NCBI RefSeq assembly: GCF_020438995.1
Contig: NZ_JAGQTN010000275.1
Span: 1 to 64,000, forward strand
Reading direction: 5' to 3'
From: Gordonia sp. (in: high G+C Gram-positive bacteria)
Lineage (GTDB): Bacteria; Actinomycetota; Actinomycetes; Mycobacteriales; Mycobacteriaceae
Length of the DNA: 64,000 bases
Part shown: positions 52,791 to 62,530 of the stretch, piece after piece
Numbering within the stretch: the first letter of the stretch is position 1
Layout of the letters: each line of letters starts with the position of its first letter
Position numbers and translations under genes: made by a program
The notes under the pieces: generated by a model
Database searches by the model: none
Seen by the model: the letters and a program-made list of their open reading frames with translations, nothing else
Told to the model about the DNA's origin: nothing

Positions 52791-53429
52791 GTGCGGCCCT
52801 CGGAAAACTTGACCACTCGCGCTATCAGGCTCGATGACCCGCAGGAGCGTGCGCGCGCGGTCGAACTCCTTGCCCAGGGCATCGCGGACATACCGCACTT
52901 CAAGTGGCTGATGGGCGAGCTGATGTCCACACAGCTCGTCCGATGGCTGGCCGAGGTCACGTTGTCGCCCGCCCGGACCGACGGGGTGCACGGCACCTTT
53001 ACCGACTCGGGCGAACTCTGCGCGGTGGTGGTGTGGTCCGCGTCGGACCACACGGCGTGCGCGCCCGACCCGGATCTGGTTGCGAGGGGGGTCGAACTTT
53101 TCGGCCACGATGTCGGCTTCATGGAGAGGTACCGGCAGAGTCAGGAACCCGATGTGGGCACCTGGTCGGTGCCCGGGGCGCTCTCGGTGTCGGTGGCGAC
53201 GGTGGCCCCCGAATATCGCCGCCGCGGCGTGCTGCGCGCCGCAGTCGAACCGGTGATCGCCGAAAGCCTGCGGCGCGATGTGCCCGGTGTGCTCAGGACC
53301 GGCACCAGAGACCTCGCCGACGCGTACGTCAGGCTGTTCTCCGCGGTCGAACTTGGCAACTATAAGCTCAGTGACGGGTCGACGGTATGGGTCCTCGAGG
53401 TTCCGCCCGGCGGTGGGCGGGCTGCTTAG
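52791..53429 (+). CDS. GNAT-family acyltransferase (copy a of the peptide locus)
   Basis: The 212-residue protein has the acyl-CoA motif SVATVAPEYRRRGVLRAAVE near residues 133-152 and ends KLSDGSTVWVLEVPP. Its N-terminal half (RLDDPQERARAVELLAQGIA, PHFKWLMGELMS) is clearly paralogous to the next gene and more distantly to GNAT copy c. The family transfers acyl groups from CoA to amines; some members acylate ribosomally made peptides. It starts at GTG with GGAGG four bases upstream and diverges from the iron box and the peptide-exporter operon. About 58 bases separate it from copy b. Confidence 0.8.
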   Translation: MRPSENLTTRAIRLDDPQERARAVELLAQGIADIPHFKWLMGELMSTQLVRWLAEVTLSPARTDGVHGTFTDSGELCAVVVWSASDHTACAPDPDLVARGVELFGHDVGFMERYRQSQEPDVGTWSVPGALSVSVATVAPEYRRRGVLRAAVEPVIAESLRRDVPGVLRTGTRDLADAYVRLFSAVELGNYKLSDGSTVWVLEVPPGGGRAA

Positions 53430-53487
53430 CGGCGGTCACCGGAGACGGCTCGTTATCGCTGCCGCACAAGGATTTTCGGAGGTCTGA

Positions 53488-54117
53488 ATGTCTGTATCGG
53501 TCAGTGAGATGGTGGCGCGCCCCGTCAGGCTCGATGATCCCGCGGAGCGGGCGCGGGCGGTGGAGATCGTGGCGCGGGGTATCCCCGATATCCCGCATCT
53601 GAACTGGTTGTTCGGTGATCTCATGTCGCCGCGGCTCGCGCGCTGGTTTGCCGAGATCGAGCTCAACCCCAAGCGGACGTCGGGGGTGAACGGCGCGTTC
53701 ACCGGGTCGGGCGAACTGTGCGGGGTCGTGGTGTGGACGGCTCCCGACCATGTGAAAGTGCCGCCGCTGCCCGAACACGTCGAGGAGGGGCGTGAACTTG
53801 TCGGTGGCAACGATGCGTTCATGGCCCGGTTCAAGGAGAACAGCGATGCCGAACAGGCATCCGTACCCGGCGCGGATGTGGCCAGTGTGGTTCTCGCGGC
53901 CGTGGCACCGGACTATCGCCGCTCCGGCGTGCTGTGGGTGGCGCTGCAGCCACTGATCGCCGAAGGCCGCAGGCGTGGCTTGTCGGCCGTCGTCCGGGCC
54001 GGTGATCGCGACCTGGCCGACGCCTATATTCGCAAGTTCGGTGCTGTGGAAGTGGGCAGCTACACGCTCACTGATGGTCCTACGGTGTGGGTCCTGGAAT
54101 GGGAGCCGGCGCCGTAG
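53488..54117 (+). CDS. GNAT-family acyltransferase (copy b of the peptide locus)
   Basis: The 209-residue protein shares about half its residues with copy a: RLDDPAERARAVEIVARGI near residues 15-33, HLNWLFGDLMSPRLARWFAE near 41-60, the CoA-binding VVLAAVAPDYRRSGVLWVA near 131-149 and the end TLTDGPTVWVLEWEP. ATG with GGAGG 5-6 bases upstream. Tandem duplication with copy a is evident. It converges on small-peptide gene 5. The acceptor is unknown; the constant linkage of this GNAT type to the small peptides makes them the first candidates. Confidence 0.8.
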   Translation: MSVSVSEMVARPVRLDDPAERARAVEIVARGIPDIPHLNWLFGDLMSPRLARWFAEIELNPKRTSGVNGAFTGSGELCGVVVWTAPDHVKVPPLPEHVEEGRELVGGNDAFMARFKENSDAEQASVPGADVASVVLAAVAPDYRRSGVLWVALQPLIAEGRRRGLSAVVRAGDRDLADAYIRKFGAVEVGSYTLTDGPTVWVLEWEPAP

Positions 54118-54139
54118 TCGATCGGTACCGTGAAGCCTT

Positions 54140-54189
54140 CCGGACAGCAGAAAACCGCCCCGCGGCTGCGCGCGAGACGGTTTGTCCGG
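54140..54189. terminator. Hairpin between GNAT copy b and small-peptide gene 5
   Basis: CCGGAC (54140-54145) pairs with GTCCGG (54184-54189), and AAACCG (54152-54157) with CGGTTT (54178-54183), with a small internal bulge. It lies between two convergent genes and may end both transcripts. Confidence 0.55.
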
Positions 54190-54197
54190 TGCGTGTT

Positions 54198-54317
54198 CTA
54201 GGCGGACGAGCCGGTGGACGTCTGCCCCGCCGAAGAGCCGGTGTTGGTTCCGTTGCCGTTCAGGACGTTGAGGATCTGAGCGAGGGGGTCGCTTCCGCCA
54301 CCACGGGTCTTGTGCAT
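54198..54317 (-). CDS. Small peptide 5 (39 residues, Ser/Thr/Gly-rich tail)
   Basis: The peptide starts MHKTRGGGSDPLAQILNVLN and ends TGSSAGQTSTGSSA. It has the same plan as peptides 3 and 4: basic or polar start, a short helix with Leu/Ile on one face, and a Gly/Ser/Thr tail, here with two extra residues after GS. No signal peptide and no Cys. The ribosome binding site (AGAGA) is weaker than those of the other four; an ATG seven codons upstream (MIEKRFS) is an alternative start. It converges on GNAT copy b. Confidence 0.65.
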   Translation of the reverse strand: MHKTRGGGSDPLAQILNVLNGNGTNTGSSAGQTSTGSSA

Positions 54318-54717
54318 CGAGAATCTCTTTTCAATCATGCGAGCCGAACTCCCGGCCTTCTTCCCGGAGTTTCGCCTGAAGACTAGCCGGGCTGCGACCG
54401 TGATCACAACTCCGCATCCAGTCCGTTATGCGTTTGTTACCAATGCCTGAATGGCAACTTCGATTGTTAGCAATGCTGACAAAATTGCCGACGGAAGTGC
54501 GCCGGGGTTATCCACAGGACCGAGGTGGGCCTATGGTCAGCACTCGACGGATGTGGCACTATCTGCACATCGCAACGACAAACCGGACAATCATCATTCG
54601 GCGGTTTTGTCGGCTCGGTAGTCAAGATCATTGCAGTACGGCGCATTTGATGTAGTTCTGCGAATGTTTGAGACGGTGCCGCCAGGCGCGCATCGCAACG
54701 ATACGGGGGTATTCGGA
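54318..54717. other. Intergenic region between the peptide locus and the ESX-related genes
   Basis: About 400 bases, AT-richer in the part 54420-54650. The promoter of small-peptide gene 5 (minus) and that of the ESX-related genes (plus) must both lie here, but no clear boxes were found. Possible in-frame extension of the next gene begins at 54631. Confidence 0.45.
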
Positions 54718-55098
54718 GTGGAAAGCACAACATTCACCGACAGATGGTCGGCCAGGGCGCAGAGCGATTGTTCCAGCGGATTCGCCGACGCATTGACGAC
54801 GGTCCGCTCCCGCAGCGGGGCGGTCACCGTGACCGCCACACATCAGGGCTTGCCGGTGTCCGTCAAGATCGCCGAGGGTGAAATGCGGCGCGACATGACC
54901 GGCCTGGCCGCAGAATTGACAGCGCTGTGCCGCGGCGCCGCGATGGTATCCGGAATCCGTCTCCGCGCAAGACTTCTCGACGACGGCGTGGATGCCGGCA
55001 TCATCGGCGCCATGGGGCTGCCGACGGCCGACGAGCTCGCCGACTTCGAACGTCGTGGCGAGCATGACGACTTCGCTGTGCGTCCGACGGGCCGGTGA
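54718..55098 (+). CDS. YbaB/EbfC-like ESX-associated protein (first)
   Basis: From GTG at 54718 the protein has about 126 residues. Its pattern (RSRSGAVTVTATHQGLPVSVKIAEGEMRR) is the strand-turn-strand of YbaB/EbfC nucleoid-associated proteins, and ESX loci often carry such genes. An earlier ATG at 54631 or 54664 is possible. GGGGG lies 8 bases before the GTG. It is nine bases upstream of a second such gene. The role in ESX loci is not known in general. Confidence 0.6.
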   Translation: MESTTFTDRWSARAQSDCSSGFADALTTVRSRSGAVTVTATHQGLPVSVKIAEGEMRRDMTGLAAELTALCRGAAMVSGIRLRARLLDDGVDAGIIGAMGLPTADELADFERRGEHDDFAVRPTGR

Positions 55099-55107
55099 CT
55101 CGTTCAC

Positions 55108-55428
55108 ATGACTTGGGGGATGGACGAATTGGAGGCTCGGGCGCGCGCGCAACTGAGCCGGATGCAGGACTTCTCGGACCGACTCGGGGCGATCACGGTT
55201 CGGGAGACATCCCCGGATGGTCTGGTATCCATCGAGGTCGACGGTGTCGGCGGGGTGCGGGAGATCGTGTTGTCGCCGCGTGCTGATCGTCTCGGTGCGG
55301 CGCGGCTCGGCGAAACAGTAGTTGCCACAGCGGCTTTGGCGGCTCAGCGGGCGTTCGCGCAGCGCGCCCGGGTCACCGAGGAGTTCGCCGAGTCGTTCGC
55401 CGAACTTCTCGGCAGCCGTCCTCGCTGA
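55108..55428 (+). CDS. YbaB/EbfC-like ESX-associated protein (second)
   Basis: The 106-residue protein has a helical start (MDELEARARAQLSRMQDFSD), the strands ITVRETSPDGLVSIEVDGVG near residues 29-48 and a helical C-terminus. This is the plain YbaB/EbfC fold. It is co-transcribed with the preceding paralogue and lies 215 bases upstream of an EspC-like gene. DNA binding or a chaperone role for the secreted proteins are both possible. Confidence 0.7.
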   Translation: MTWGMDELEARARAQLSRMQDFSDRLGAITVRETSPDGLVSIEVDGVGGVREIVLSPRADRLGAARLGETVVATAALAAQRAFAQRARVTEEFAESFAELLGSRPR

Positions 55429-55643
55429 CCGCGTCGCGACGTCCTGGTCGAATCACGCCTGATCCGGCGTTGGTTCGTACTCCTGTCGGAACATGCTGAT
55501 TCATCCTGTGTGAATCCGGGTGCCGGGTGTGTCGTGGCTATCGCCTGCATCGATCGGATTCCCTTGTGGATCAATGAAATTGGAAATAGAGCGACGTCGG
55601 GTGTGCCGAGCGGTGGACCCGGGTTCGTAGGAAGGGGGAATCT

Positions 55644-55964
55644 GTGAGCACGACTGTTGTCATTCCTGATGCGGTGCGCGGTTACGGAGCGAGCGCGGCG
55701 TCCACGGGAGTCGCCATAGCGGGTGCCGGCGCCATCAACGCCGGGGCAAACACGCTGGCACTCATCCCGGTGTTCGGCCTCATCGGCCAGGAGTTCCTGG
55801 CCTCGTTCATCGGTGCGCAGACCAACCACCTGGCATCGGTGAGCGAAGTGGCCGCGGTGCACCTGGGGACGGCCGCTGCCGCCATCGGTGGGGCCGCGGA
55901 CTTCGAGAACACGGACACCGACGGTGCGAGCGGCATCACCCGGACCGTCGGGATGCGGGTATGA
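55644..55964 (+). CDS. EspC/PE-like small ESX-associated protein
   Basis: The 106-residue Ala/Gly-rich helical protein starts MSTTVVIPDAVRGYGASAAS. It has the length and composition of the EspC-type or PE-like proteins that are secreted through ESX systems as partners of a larger protein. GGAAGGGGG lies 8-10 bases upstream of the GTG start. It overlaps the next gene by four bases, so the two are coupled like PE-PPE or EspC-EspA pairs. Secretion is inferred from context. Confidence 0.6.
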   Translation: MSTTVVIPDAVRGYGASAASTGVAIAGAGAINAGANTLALIPVFGLIGQEFLASFIGAQTNHLASVSEVAAVHLGTAAAAIGGAADFENTDTDGASGITRTVGMRV

Positions 55965-57442
55965 GCACGGCCGGCGCACCTCGCGCGACATCGGCGCCGG
56001 CATCCGCGTCATCGGCAGGGGCGGGGACGGGTAATGGAAGCGAATCATCCGTCCAGGCAGTGACTTTCAGTTCGGAGTCCGGCGCCACGGGCGCCGTGAA
56101 CCGATCGGTCTCGGAGGTATCGGTTAACGACATGATCGCCGCGACACCACTCGGTCCGATCCTGGATCGGCCGGTCGGTGACGTCTTGGCCAGCCTGAAG
56201 CTGCCCGCTCTGCCCCAGGTGCCCGAGGTGCCGCCTCTGCCGGGACTGCCGAACCTGCCCATGCTCGACCTGACCGCGCTGCTCAAACCGCTCACCGACC
56301 TGCTCGGCGGCTTCGGCACCGGCAACCTGGCGACCGCCGCCATCGACCCGTCGAAGCTGTTCACAGCGTTGTCGGGGGTGCTCGACACCGCGGTATCGAC
56401 ATCGTCGGGTGCATTGAAGGTGGCCGCGCAGGTGTGGGACGGTCAGGCCTCCGAAGCCGCCGTCGTCAAGAACGTCAAGGTCACCGCCGACACCACGGCC
56501 GTGTCACGCCAAGGCACGACGATGTCGATCGACATCCAGACCGCGGCGGCCATCGTCGGAACCGGGCTCAGCCAGATCCAGGGGATCATCGCGGCGACGG
56601 TGAGCAAGATCGGTGCGACACTGCCGATCATCGTGACGCCCGCCGGGCAGGGCCTCGCGCTCGGCTTCGCGGCCGAAGGGCTCTCGCAGGCGATCGCCGT
56701 GGTCACCGCAACCCGTGCCCAACTGCTCGGGCCCACCACCCACATGACCACCAACGGCGTCAAGATCAAGGTGACCAATGTGCCGGGTATCAAGGGCATC
56801 AACCCGTTCTCGGTGGCCGGATCCGTGGTCGACACAGTCACGCCGGTCGTTGGGGCGGTGAGGCAACTGCCGACCCAACTGGCGCCACCGGTCACCCCGA
56901 CAGCCACGAATACGGTTCCCACCGCAACACGTGTGCCGGTGGCCACGGTGCCCACGACCATCAACGAGCGGCCGGTGCCGGCGCAGAAGATCGATCCCGC
57001 GGTGCGGACGGCCTCGGCGGACAGGGTTCCGTCGGCGGGTCCGTACGGCAATGCCGGAGCCACCCCGACGGGATCGCCCTCGCCGCAGACCCCGGCCGGA
57101 ACCTACCGGCCGGCCGTGCCCACCGCCGCCGAACCCTCGGCGACCGCCACGCCGGTGGCCCGGAACCCGGCCGGCGGCAACGGGTACGGTGCCGGCGCGC
57201 CGATGGTCGCTGCACCTGCCGGGGCTGCCGGCCGCGGTGGGGGTGAGGGGACGCAGGGCGGCGCCGCCTACCTGGTCAGTGAGGACAACGGGCGTCGTGT
57301 CGTCGGTGAGGCCGGATCGACCGCTCCGGCCGTTTTCGGTGCGGACGACGACCCCGGCAGTGCCGCACAGCACAGTGCCGCACAACAAGCGGCGCCCGAT
57401 ATCGCCCTCCGGCTGAACCTGTCGCCTTCCGCCGGCGCGTAG
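55961..57442 (+). CDS. Ala/Pro-rich protein, probable ESX substrate
   Basis: The 493-residue protein has a low-complexity start, a Pro/Leu-rich region (LPALPQVPEVPPLPGLPNLP) near residues 80-105, and a helical domain of about 150 residues with VWDGQASEAAV near 160 and long Ala/Gly/Ile/Thr stretches. A Pro/Ala/Thr-rich C-terminal third follows. It has no Sec signal and no membrane helix that I trust. Position between an EspC-like gene (4-base overlap) and the WXG100 pair suggests an Esp- or PPE-like secreted protein. The family is not recognised. Confidence 0.6.
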   Translation: MSTAGAPRATSAPASASSAGAGTGNGSESSVQAVTFSSESGATGAVNRSVSEVSVNDMIAATPLGPILDRPVGDVLASLKLPALPQVPEVPPLPGLPNLPMLDLTALLKPLTDLLGGFGTGNLATAAIDPSKLFTALSGVLDTAVSTSSGALKVAAQVWDGQASEAAVVKNVKVTADTTAVSRQGTTMSIDIQTAAAIVGTGLSQIQGIIAATVSKIGATLPIIVTPAGQGLALGFAAEGLSQAIAVVTATRAQLLGPTTHMTTNGVKIKVTNVPGIKGINPFSVAGSVVDTVTPVVGAVRQLPTQLAPPVTPTATNTVPTATRVPVATVPTTINERPVPAQKIDPAVRTASADRVPSAGPYGNAGATPTGSPSPQTPAGTYRPAVPTAAEPSATATPVARNPAGGNGYGAGAPMVAAPAGAAGRGGGEGTQGGAAYLVSEDNGRRVVGEAGSTAPAVFGADDDPGSAAQHSAAQQAAPDIALRLNLSPSAGA

Positions 57443-57529
57443 CGGTCACGCTTGCCGACCGATCATCACTTCACCAACAGCACAACATAATCGGCAAACA
57501 GGTCGGTTATGACACAAGAGGAGGAAACA

Positions 57530-57865
57530 ATGCAGTTCGGTTCATCCAACGGAGTTTCCATCGACCTGGCCGCCAGCCAGTCGTCGGCTGATTCCATCGG
57601 CACCATCGTCGGCGAGATGAAAGGCATCCTGAACCAGATCCGGACGTCGGCCGGTACGGGCCAGGCGAGCTGGAGCGGTCAGGCGGCCACCGCCTTCGGC
57701 AACACCCACAACAACTGGCAGGACCTCGCCACCCGGCTCAACACCGCACTCGACGAGATCGAGGCCAACCTGACCACGAGTTTCAAGGGCTACGACAGTC
57801 AGGACTCCGAGGTCGCGGGCGTGGTGACGCAGAGCGTGGGCGGCGGATCGCCACTCAAGCTCTGA
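57530..57865 (+). CDS. WXG100 protein (EsxB/CFP-10-like)
   Basis: The 111-residue protein has the helical hairpin of WXG100 proteins with the turn motif SWSGQAATAF near residues 45-54. It starts at ATG 57530 with AGGAGG 7 bases upstream; an earlier in-frame start is less likely. It pairs with the next gene. Such pairs are exported as heterodimers by ESX (type VII) systems. None of the core ESX genes (eccB, eccC, eccD, mycP) is in the window. Confidence 0.85.
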   Translation: MQFGSSNGVSIDLAASQSSADSIGTIVGEMKGILNQIRTSAGTGQASWSGQAATAFGNTHNNWQDLATRLNTALDEIEANLTTSFKGYDSQDSEVAGVVTQSVGGGSPLKL

Positions 57866-57925
57866 TCCCACGCCTGATCAACCCGCTCGTCCCGCACAGA
57901 CCCCACAACCGTCAGGAGTACATCC

Positions 57926-58225
57926 ATGTCCAACAACGGCGTCATCGCCTACAACTTCGCCGGCCTCGACACCCTGTCCGGCGACCTCAAGAGCCAGTTC
58001 GCCAAACTCGGCGCCCTCGCCGACGAGCTCAAGGCGCAGGTCAACAAGCTCGGCGCCAACTGGCAGTCGCAGGAGGGCGCCGCAGCCTATCTCGCGTCAC
58101 AGGCCAAGTGGGACAGCGCTTTCGCCGACGCCCGGGCCCAGCTGAACGGTCTCGGCAGCGGCGTCGAGAACGCGGGCATCATGATGCGCAACGCCGACCG
58201 CCGGGTGCGCGACAGCTTCGCCTGA
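57926..58225 (+). CDS. WXG100 protein (EsxA/ESAT-6-like)
   Basis: The 99-residue protein has a WXG-variant turn, NWQSQEGAAAYLASQAKW, near residues 45-62 (W-x-S in place of W-x-G). Two long helices flank it. It is the second of the pair and follows after 60 bases with a GGAG ribosome binding site. A 15-bp terminator hairpin lies 70 bases downstream, closing the ESX-related unit. Confidence 0.85.
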   Translation: MSNNGVIAYNFAGLDTLSGDLKSQFAKLGALADELKAQVNKLGANWQSQEGAAAYLASQAKWDSAFADARAQLNGLGSGVENAGIMMRNADRRVRDSFA

Positions 58226-58297
58226 CCTGGCCCCGCGATCAGGCGGGGAATTCGTCCGGTTCGGTGGGGCGTTCGCCCGCCGTGGCAGTATCGTCAA

Positions 58298-58334
58298 CGC
58301 TGACCGAGCCGCGCCCCGTGCGGCTCGGTCAGCG
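58298..58334 (+). terminator. Terminator after the WXG100 pair
   Basis: CGCTGACCGAGCCGC (58298-58312) pairs perfectly with GCGGCTCGGTCAGCG (58320-58334) around a seven-base loop. It separates the ESX-related genes from the CDF transporter. Confidence 0.9.
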
Positions 58335-58402
58335 TGGCGTGAGGACCGCCGCGCTGCCGATCCGGTGCGGCCGGCCGCACCGTCGCCACACCCAGGAGAG
58401 AC

Positions 58403-59329
58403 GTGTCCGCAGAGGGATCCAAGCGCGCGATCATCGCCGCGCTGCTGGCGAACGCAGGAATCGCCACCGCCAAGTTCATCGGCTTCCTGATCACCGGATC
58501 GTCATCGATGATCGCCGAGGCGGTGCACTCGGTGGCCGACACATCCAACCAGGGGCTGCTGCTGTTCGGCCAGAACCGGGCGGCCAAGCAGGCCAACCGC
58601 CTGCACCCGTTCGGGTACGGCCGCAGCCGCTACTTCTACTCGTTCGTGGTGGCGCTGGTGCTGTTCACGCTCGGGTCGATGTTCGCGATCTACGAGGGCA
58701 TCGAAAAGATCCGGCACGCCGACGACCACGGACTCGAATCGCCGATCGTGGCCGTGGTGATCCTGGTGGTCGCGATTGCCCTGGAAGGCTACAGTTTCCG
58801 CACCGCCTACAAGGAGTCCAAGCCGCTCAAGGGCGGGGCCACCTGGTGGCAGTTCATCCGCAACGCACGCACCCCCGAGTTGCCCGTCGTGCTGCTGGAG
58901 GACACCGGTGCGCTCGTCGGCCTGGTCCTGGCGCTCGGCGGTGTCGGCCTGACGATGATCACCGACAACGCGGTCTGGGACGGTGTCGGCACCCTGTCGA
59001 TCGGTGTGCTGCTGGGCGTCATCGCGATCATCCTGATCGTCGAGATGCAGAGCCTGCTGATCGGTGAGGGAGCCACCGACGCCGAGGAGAAGGCACTGCT
59101 GGCCGAACTCACCGCGGCCGACGGCGTCGACCGGGTCATCCATATGAAGACCCAGTACCTCGGTCCCGACGAGATGCTGGTGGCTGCCAAGATCGCCATC
59201 TCCCCGGGCAGCGACATCGGCAAGATCGCCGACACCATCAACGCGGCCGAACTGCGTGTGCGCACGGCACTTCCGCAGGCGCGGCTGATCTACCTCGAAC
59301 CCGACATCGACCACGGAGCGGTCAACTAA
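58403..59329 (+). CDS. Cation diffusion facilitator (CDF) transporter
   Basis: The 308-residue protein has five to six membrane segments and a soluble C-terminal domain. EAVHSVADTSNQGLLLFG near residues 36-53 is the metal-site motif of the second helix; LLEDTGALVGLVLALGGVGL near 166-185 is the corresponding later helix. These antiporters export zinc, iron, manganese or cobalt in exchange for protons. The metal cannot be read off. It begins at GTG and is 54 bases upstream of a permease gene. Confidence 0.85.
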   Translation: MSAEGSKRAIIAALLANAGIATAKFIGFLITGSSSMIAEAVHSVADTSNQGLLLFGQNRAAKQANRLHPFGYGRSRYFYSFVVALVLFTLGSMFAIYEGIEKIRHADDHGLESPIVAVVILVVAIALEGYSFRTAYKESKPLKGGATWWQFIRNARTPELPVVLLEDTGALVGLVLALGGVGLTMITDNAVWDGVGTLSIGVLLGVIAIILIVEMQSLLIGEGATDAEEKALLAELTAADGVDRVIHMKTQYLGPDEMLVAAKIAISPGSDIGKIADTINAAELRVRTALPQARLIYLEPDIDHGAVN

Positions 59330-59383
59330 CGTAACGCCCATGGTCCGAAGCGTTCTCGCCCAGACAGGTCCGGGGGTTGTCGA

Positions 59384-60895
59384 ATGAGTTCCCTGTTCAG
59401 TCGCGTCAAGTCGGTCGAGCAGTCGATAGCCGACACCGACGAACCCGATTCCAAACTCCGCAAGGACCTCACCGCCTGGGACCTGACGGTCTTCGGCGTG
59501 GCGGTCGTCGTCGGTGCCGGCATCTTCACGCTCACCGCGCGCACCGCCGGCAACGTCGCAGGCCCGTCGGTGTCGCTGGCGTTCGTGATCGCCGCCGTCG
59601 CATGCGGCCTGGCCGCGCTCTGTTACGCCGAGTTCGCCTCGACGGTGCCGGTCGCCGGCAGTGCTTACACCTTCACCTTCGCCACGTTCGGCGAGTTCCT
59701 GGCTTGGATCATCGGCTGGGACCTGATGCTGGAACTGGCGCTGGCCGCGTCGGTGGTGAGCAAGGGATGGTCCGCCTACCTGGGAGACTTCCTCGACATC
59801 ACCACCACCGTCGATATCGGATTCGATTTCGACTGGGGTGCGGTGCTGCTGATCGCGGTCCTGACCGTGTTGCTGGCGCTGGGCACCAAGATCTCCTCGC
59901 GGGTCTCGCTCGTCATCACCTCCATCAAGGTGGGTGTGGTGCTGCTGATGATCATCGTCGGCGCGTTCTACATCAAGACGTCCAACTACAGCCCGTACAT
60001 CCCCGACTCGGTGCCGTCGGACACCGGATCGGGCATCCACCAGACGCTGTTCTCAGCCCTCACCGGCGGCGGCGACACCGACTTCGGCTGGTACGGGCTG
60101 CTCGCAGCGGCATCGCTGGTGTTCTTCGCCTTCATCGGCTTCGATGTCGTGGCGACGACCGCGGAGGAGACCAAGGACCCGCAGCGGGCGCTGCCGCGGG
60201 GAATCCTCGGCTCGCTGGCCATCGTGACCGTGCTCTACGTGTTGGTCACGCTGGTGCTCACCGGCATGGTGCCCTACACCGACCTGGCCGGTGACAGCAC
60301 ACTGACCACCGCATTCGAGATCCGTGGCGTCACCTGGGTGGGCTGGATCATCAACCTCGGCGCCATCGCGGGCCTGACCACCGTGGTCATGGTGATGCTG
60401 CTGGGCCAGACGCGGGTGGCGTTCGCGATGTCGCGCGACGGTTTGCTGCCGCGTTCGCTGGCACACACCGGAAAGCGCGGCACACCCGCCCGGCTGACCG
60501 TCATCGTCGGCGTCACCTCGGCCGTGCTGGCGGCGATCTTCCCGATGGGCACCCTCGAGGAGATGGTCAACATCGGCACCCTGTTCGCATTCGTGCTGGT
60601 CAGCATCGGTGTGGTGGTTCTGCGGCGGACCCGGCCCGAGCTGTCGCGGGGATTCAAGGTCCCGCTGATGCCGGTGATCCCGATCCTCTCGGTGCTCGCC
60701 TGCCTGTGGCTCATGCTCAATCTGTCGATCGAGACTTGGCTGCGGTTCCTCGTGTGGATGGCGATCGGCCTGGTCATCTACTTCGCGTTCGGCCGCCGCA
60801 ACTCCGTCTTCGCGCGACGCGAGCGCGGCGAGCTCGCGTCGGTGTCCGGACCCGGCGAGGCTCCGGAGGTCGACCTCGGCAAGGGCCCGGGCTGA
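59384..60895 (+). CDS. APC-superfamily amino-acid permease
   Basis: The 503-residue protein has about twelve membrane segments. DLTVFGVAVVVGAGIFTLTA near residues 34-53 is the substrate-binding first helix (GAGIF motif), and AFIGFDVVATTAEETKDPQR near 248-267 is the conserved sixth-helix region of the cationic amino-acid type. The substrate is not known. It starts at ATG with an open spacing to the preceding CDF gene and may be co-transcribed with it. Confidence 0.88.
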   Translation: MSSLFSRVKSVEQSIADTDEPDSKLRKDLTAWDLTVFGVAVVVGAGIFTLTARTAGNVAGPSVSLAFVIAAVACGLAALCYAEFASTVPVAGSAYTFTFATFGEFLAWIIGWDLMLELALAASVVSKGWSAYLGDFLDITTTVDIGFDFDWGAVLLIAVLTVLLALGTKISSRVSLVITSIKVGVVLLMIIVGAFYIKTSNYSPYIPDSVPSDTGSGIHQTLFSALTGGGDTDFGWYGLLAAASLVFFAFIGFDVVATTAEETKDPQRALPRGILGSLAIVTVLYVLVTLVLTGMVPYTDLAGDSTLTTAFEIRGVTWVGWIINLGAIAGLTTVVMVMLLGQTRVAFAMSRDGLLPRSLAHTGKRGTPARLTVIVGVTSAVLAAIFPMGTLEEMVNIGTLFAFVLVSIGVVVLRRTRPELSRGFKVPLMPVIPILSVLACLWLMLNLSIETWLRFLVWMAIGLVIYFAFGRRNSVFARRERGELASVSGPGEAPEVDLGKGPG

Positions 60896-61005
60896 TCCGT
60901 ACCCGCACCTGAGGGCACCCTAACCGGAGGGCGTCCGATAGCCTCGGTGTCGACTGCTTACGCGCCGGCCGAGAAACAGCGCCGCGCATCGACGAAGGGT
61001 TATAG

Positions 61006-62457
<1,452 letters not shown>

Positions 62458-62493
62458 GTTGTCAACTGCCGGAACGGAAGTCGTTCGGTGATA

Positions 62494-62526
62494 CAGACAC
62501 CCCCGTCCATCCGACGGGGGTGTCTG
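62494..62526. terminator. Bidirectional terminator between ahcY and tmk
   Basis: CAGACACCCCCGTC (62494-62507) pairs perfectly with GACGGGGGTGTCTG (62513-62526) around the loop CATCC. It lies between two convergent genes. Confidence 0.9.
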
Positions 62527-62530
62527 TGGT

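Noticed and set aside
44561..60930. GGGCACCCTAA occurs both in the dyad upstream of small-peptide gene 1 and upstream of ahcY
   Set aside because: An 11-base match is expected by chance several hundred times among all pairs in 64 kb, and the ahcY copy lacks the outer GTCAC/GTGAC arms.
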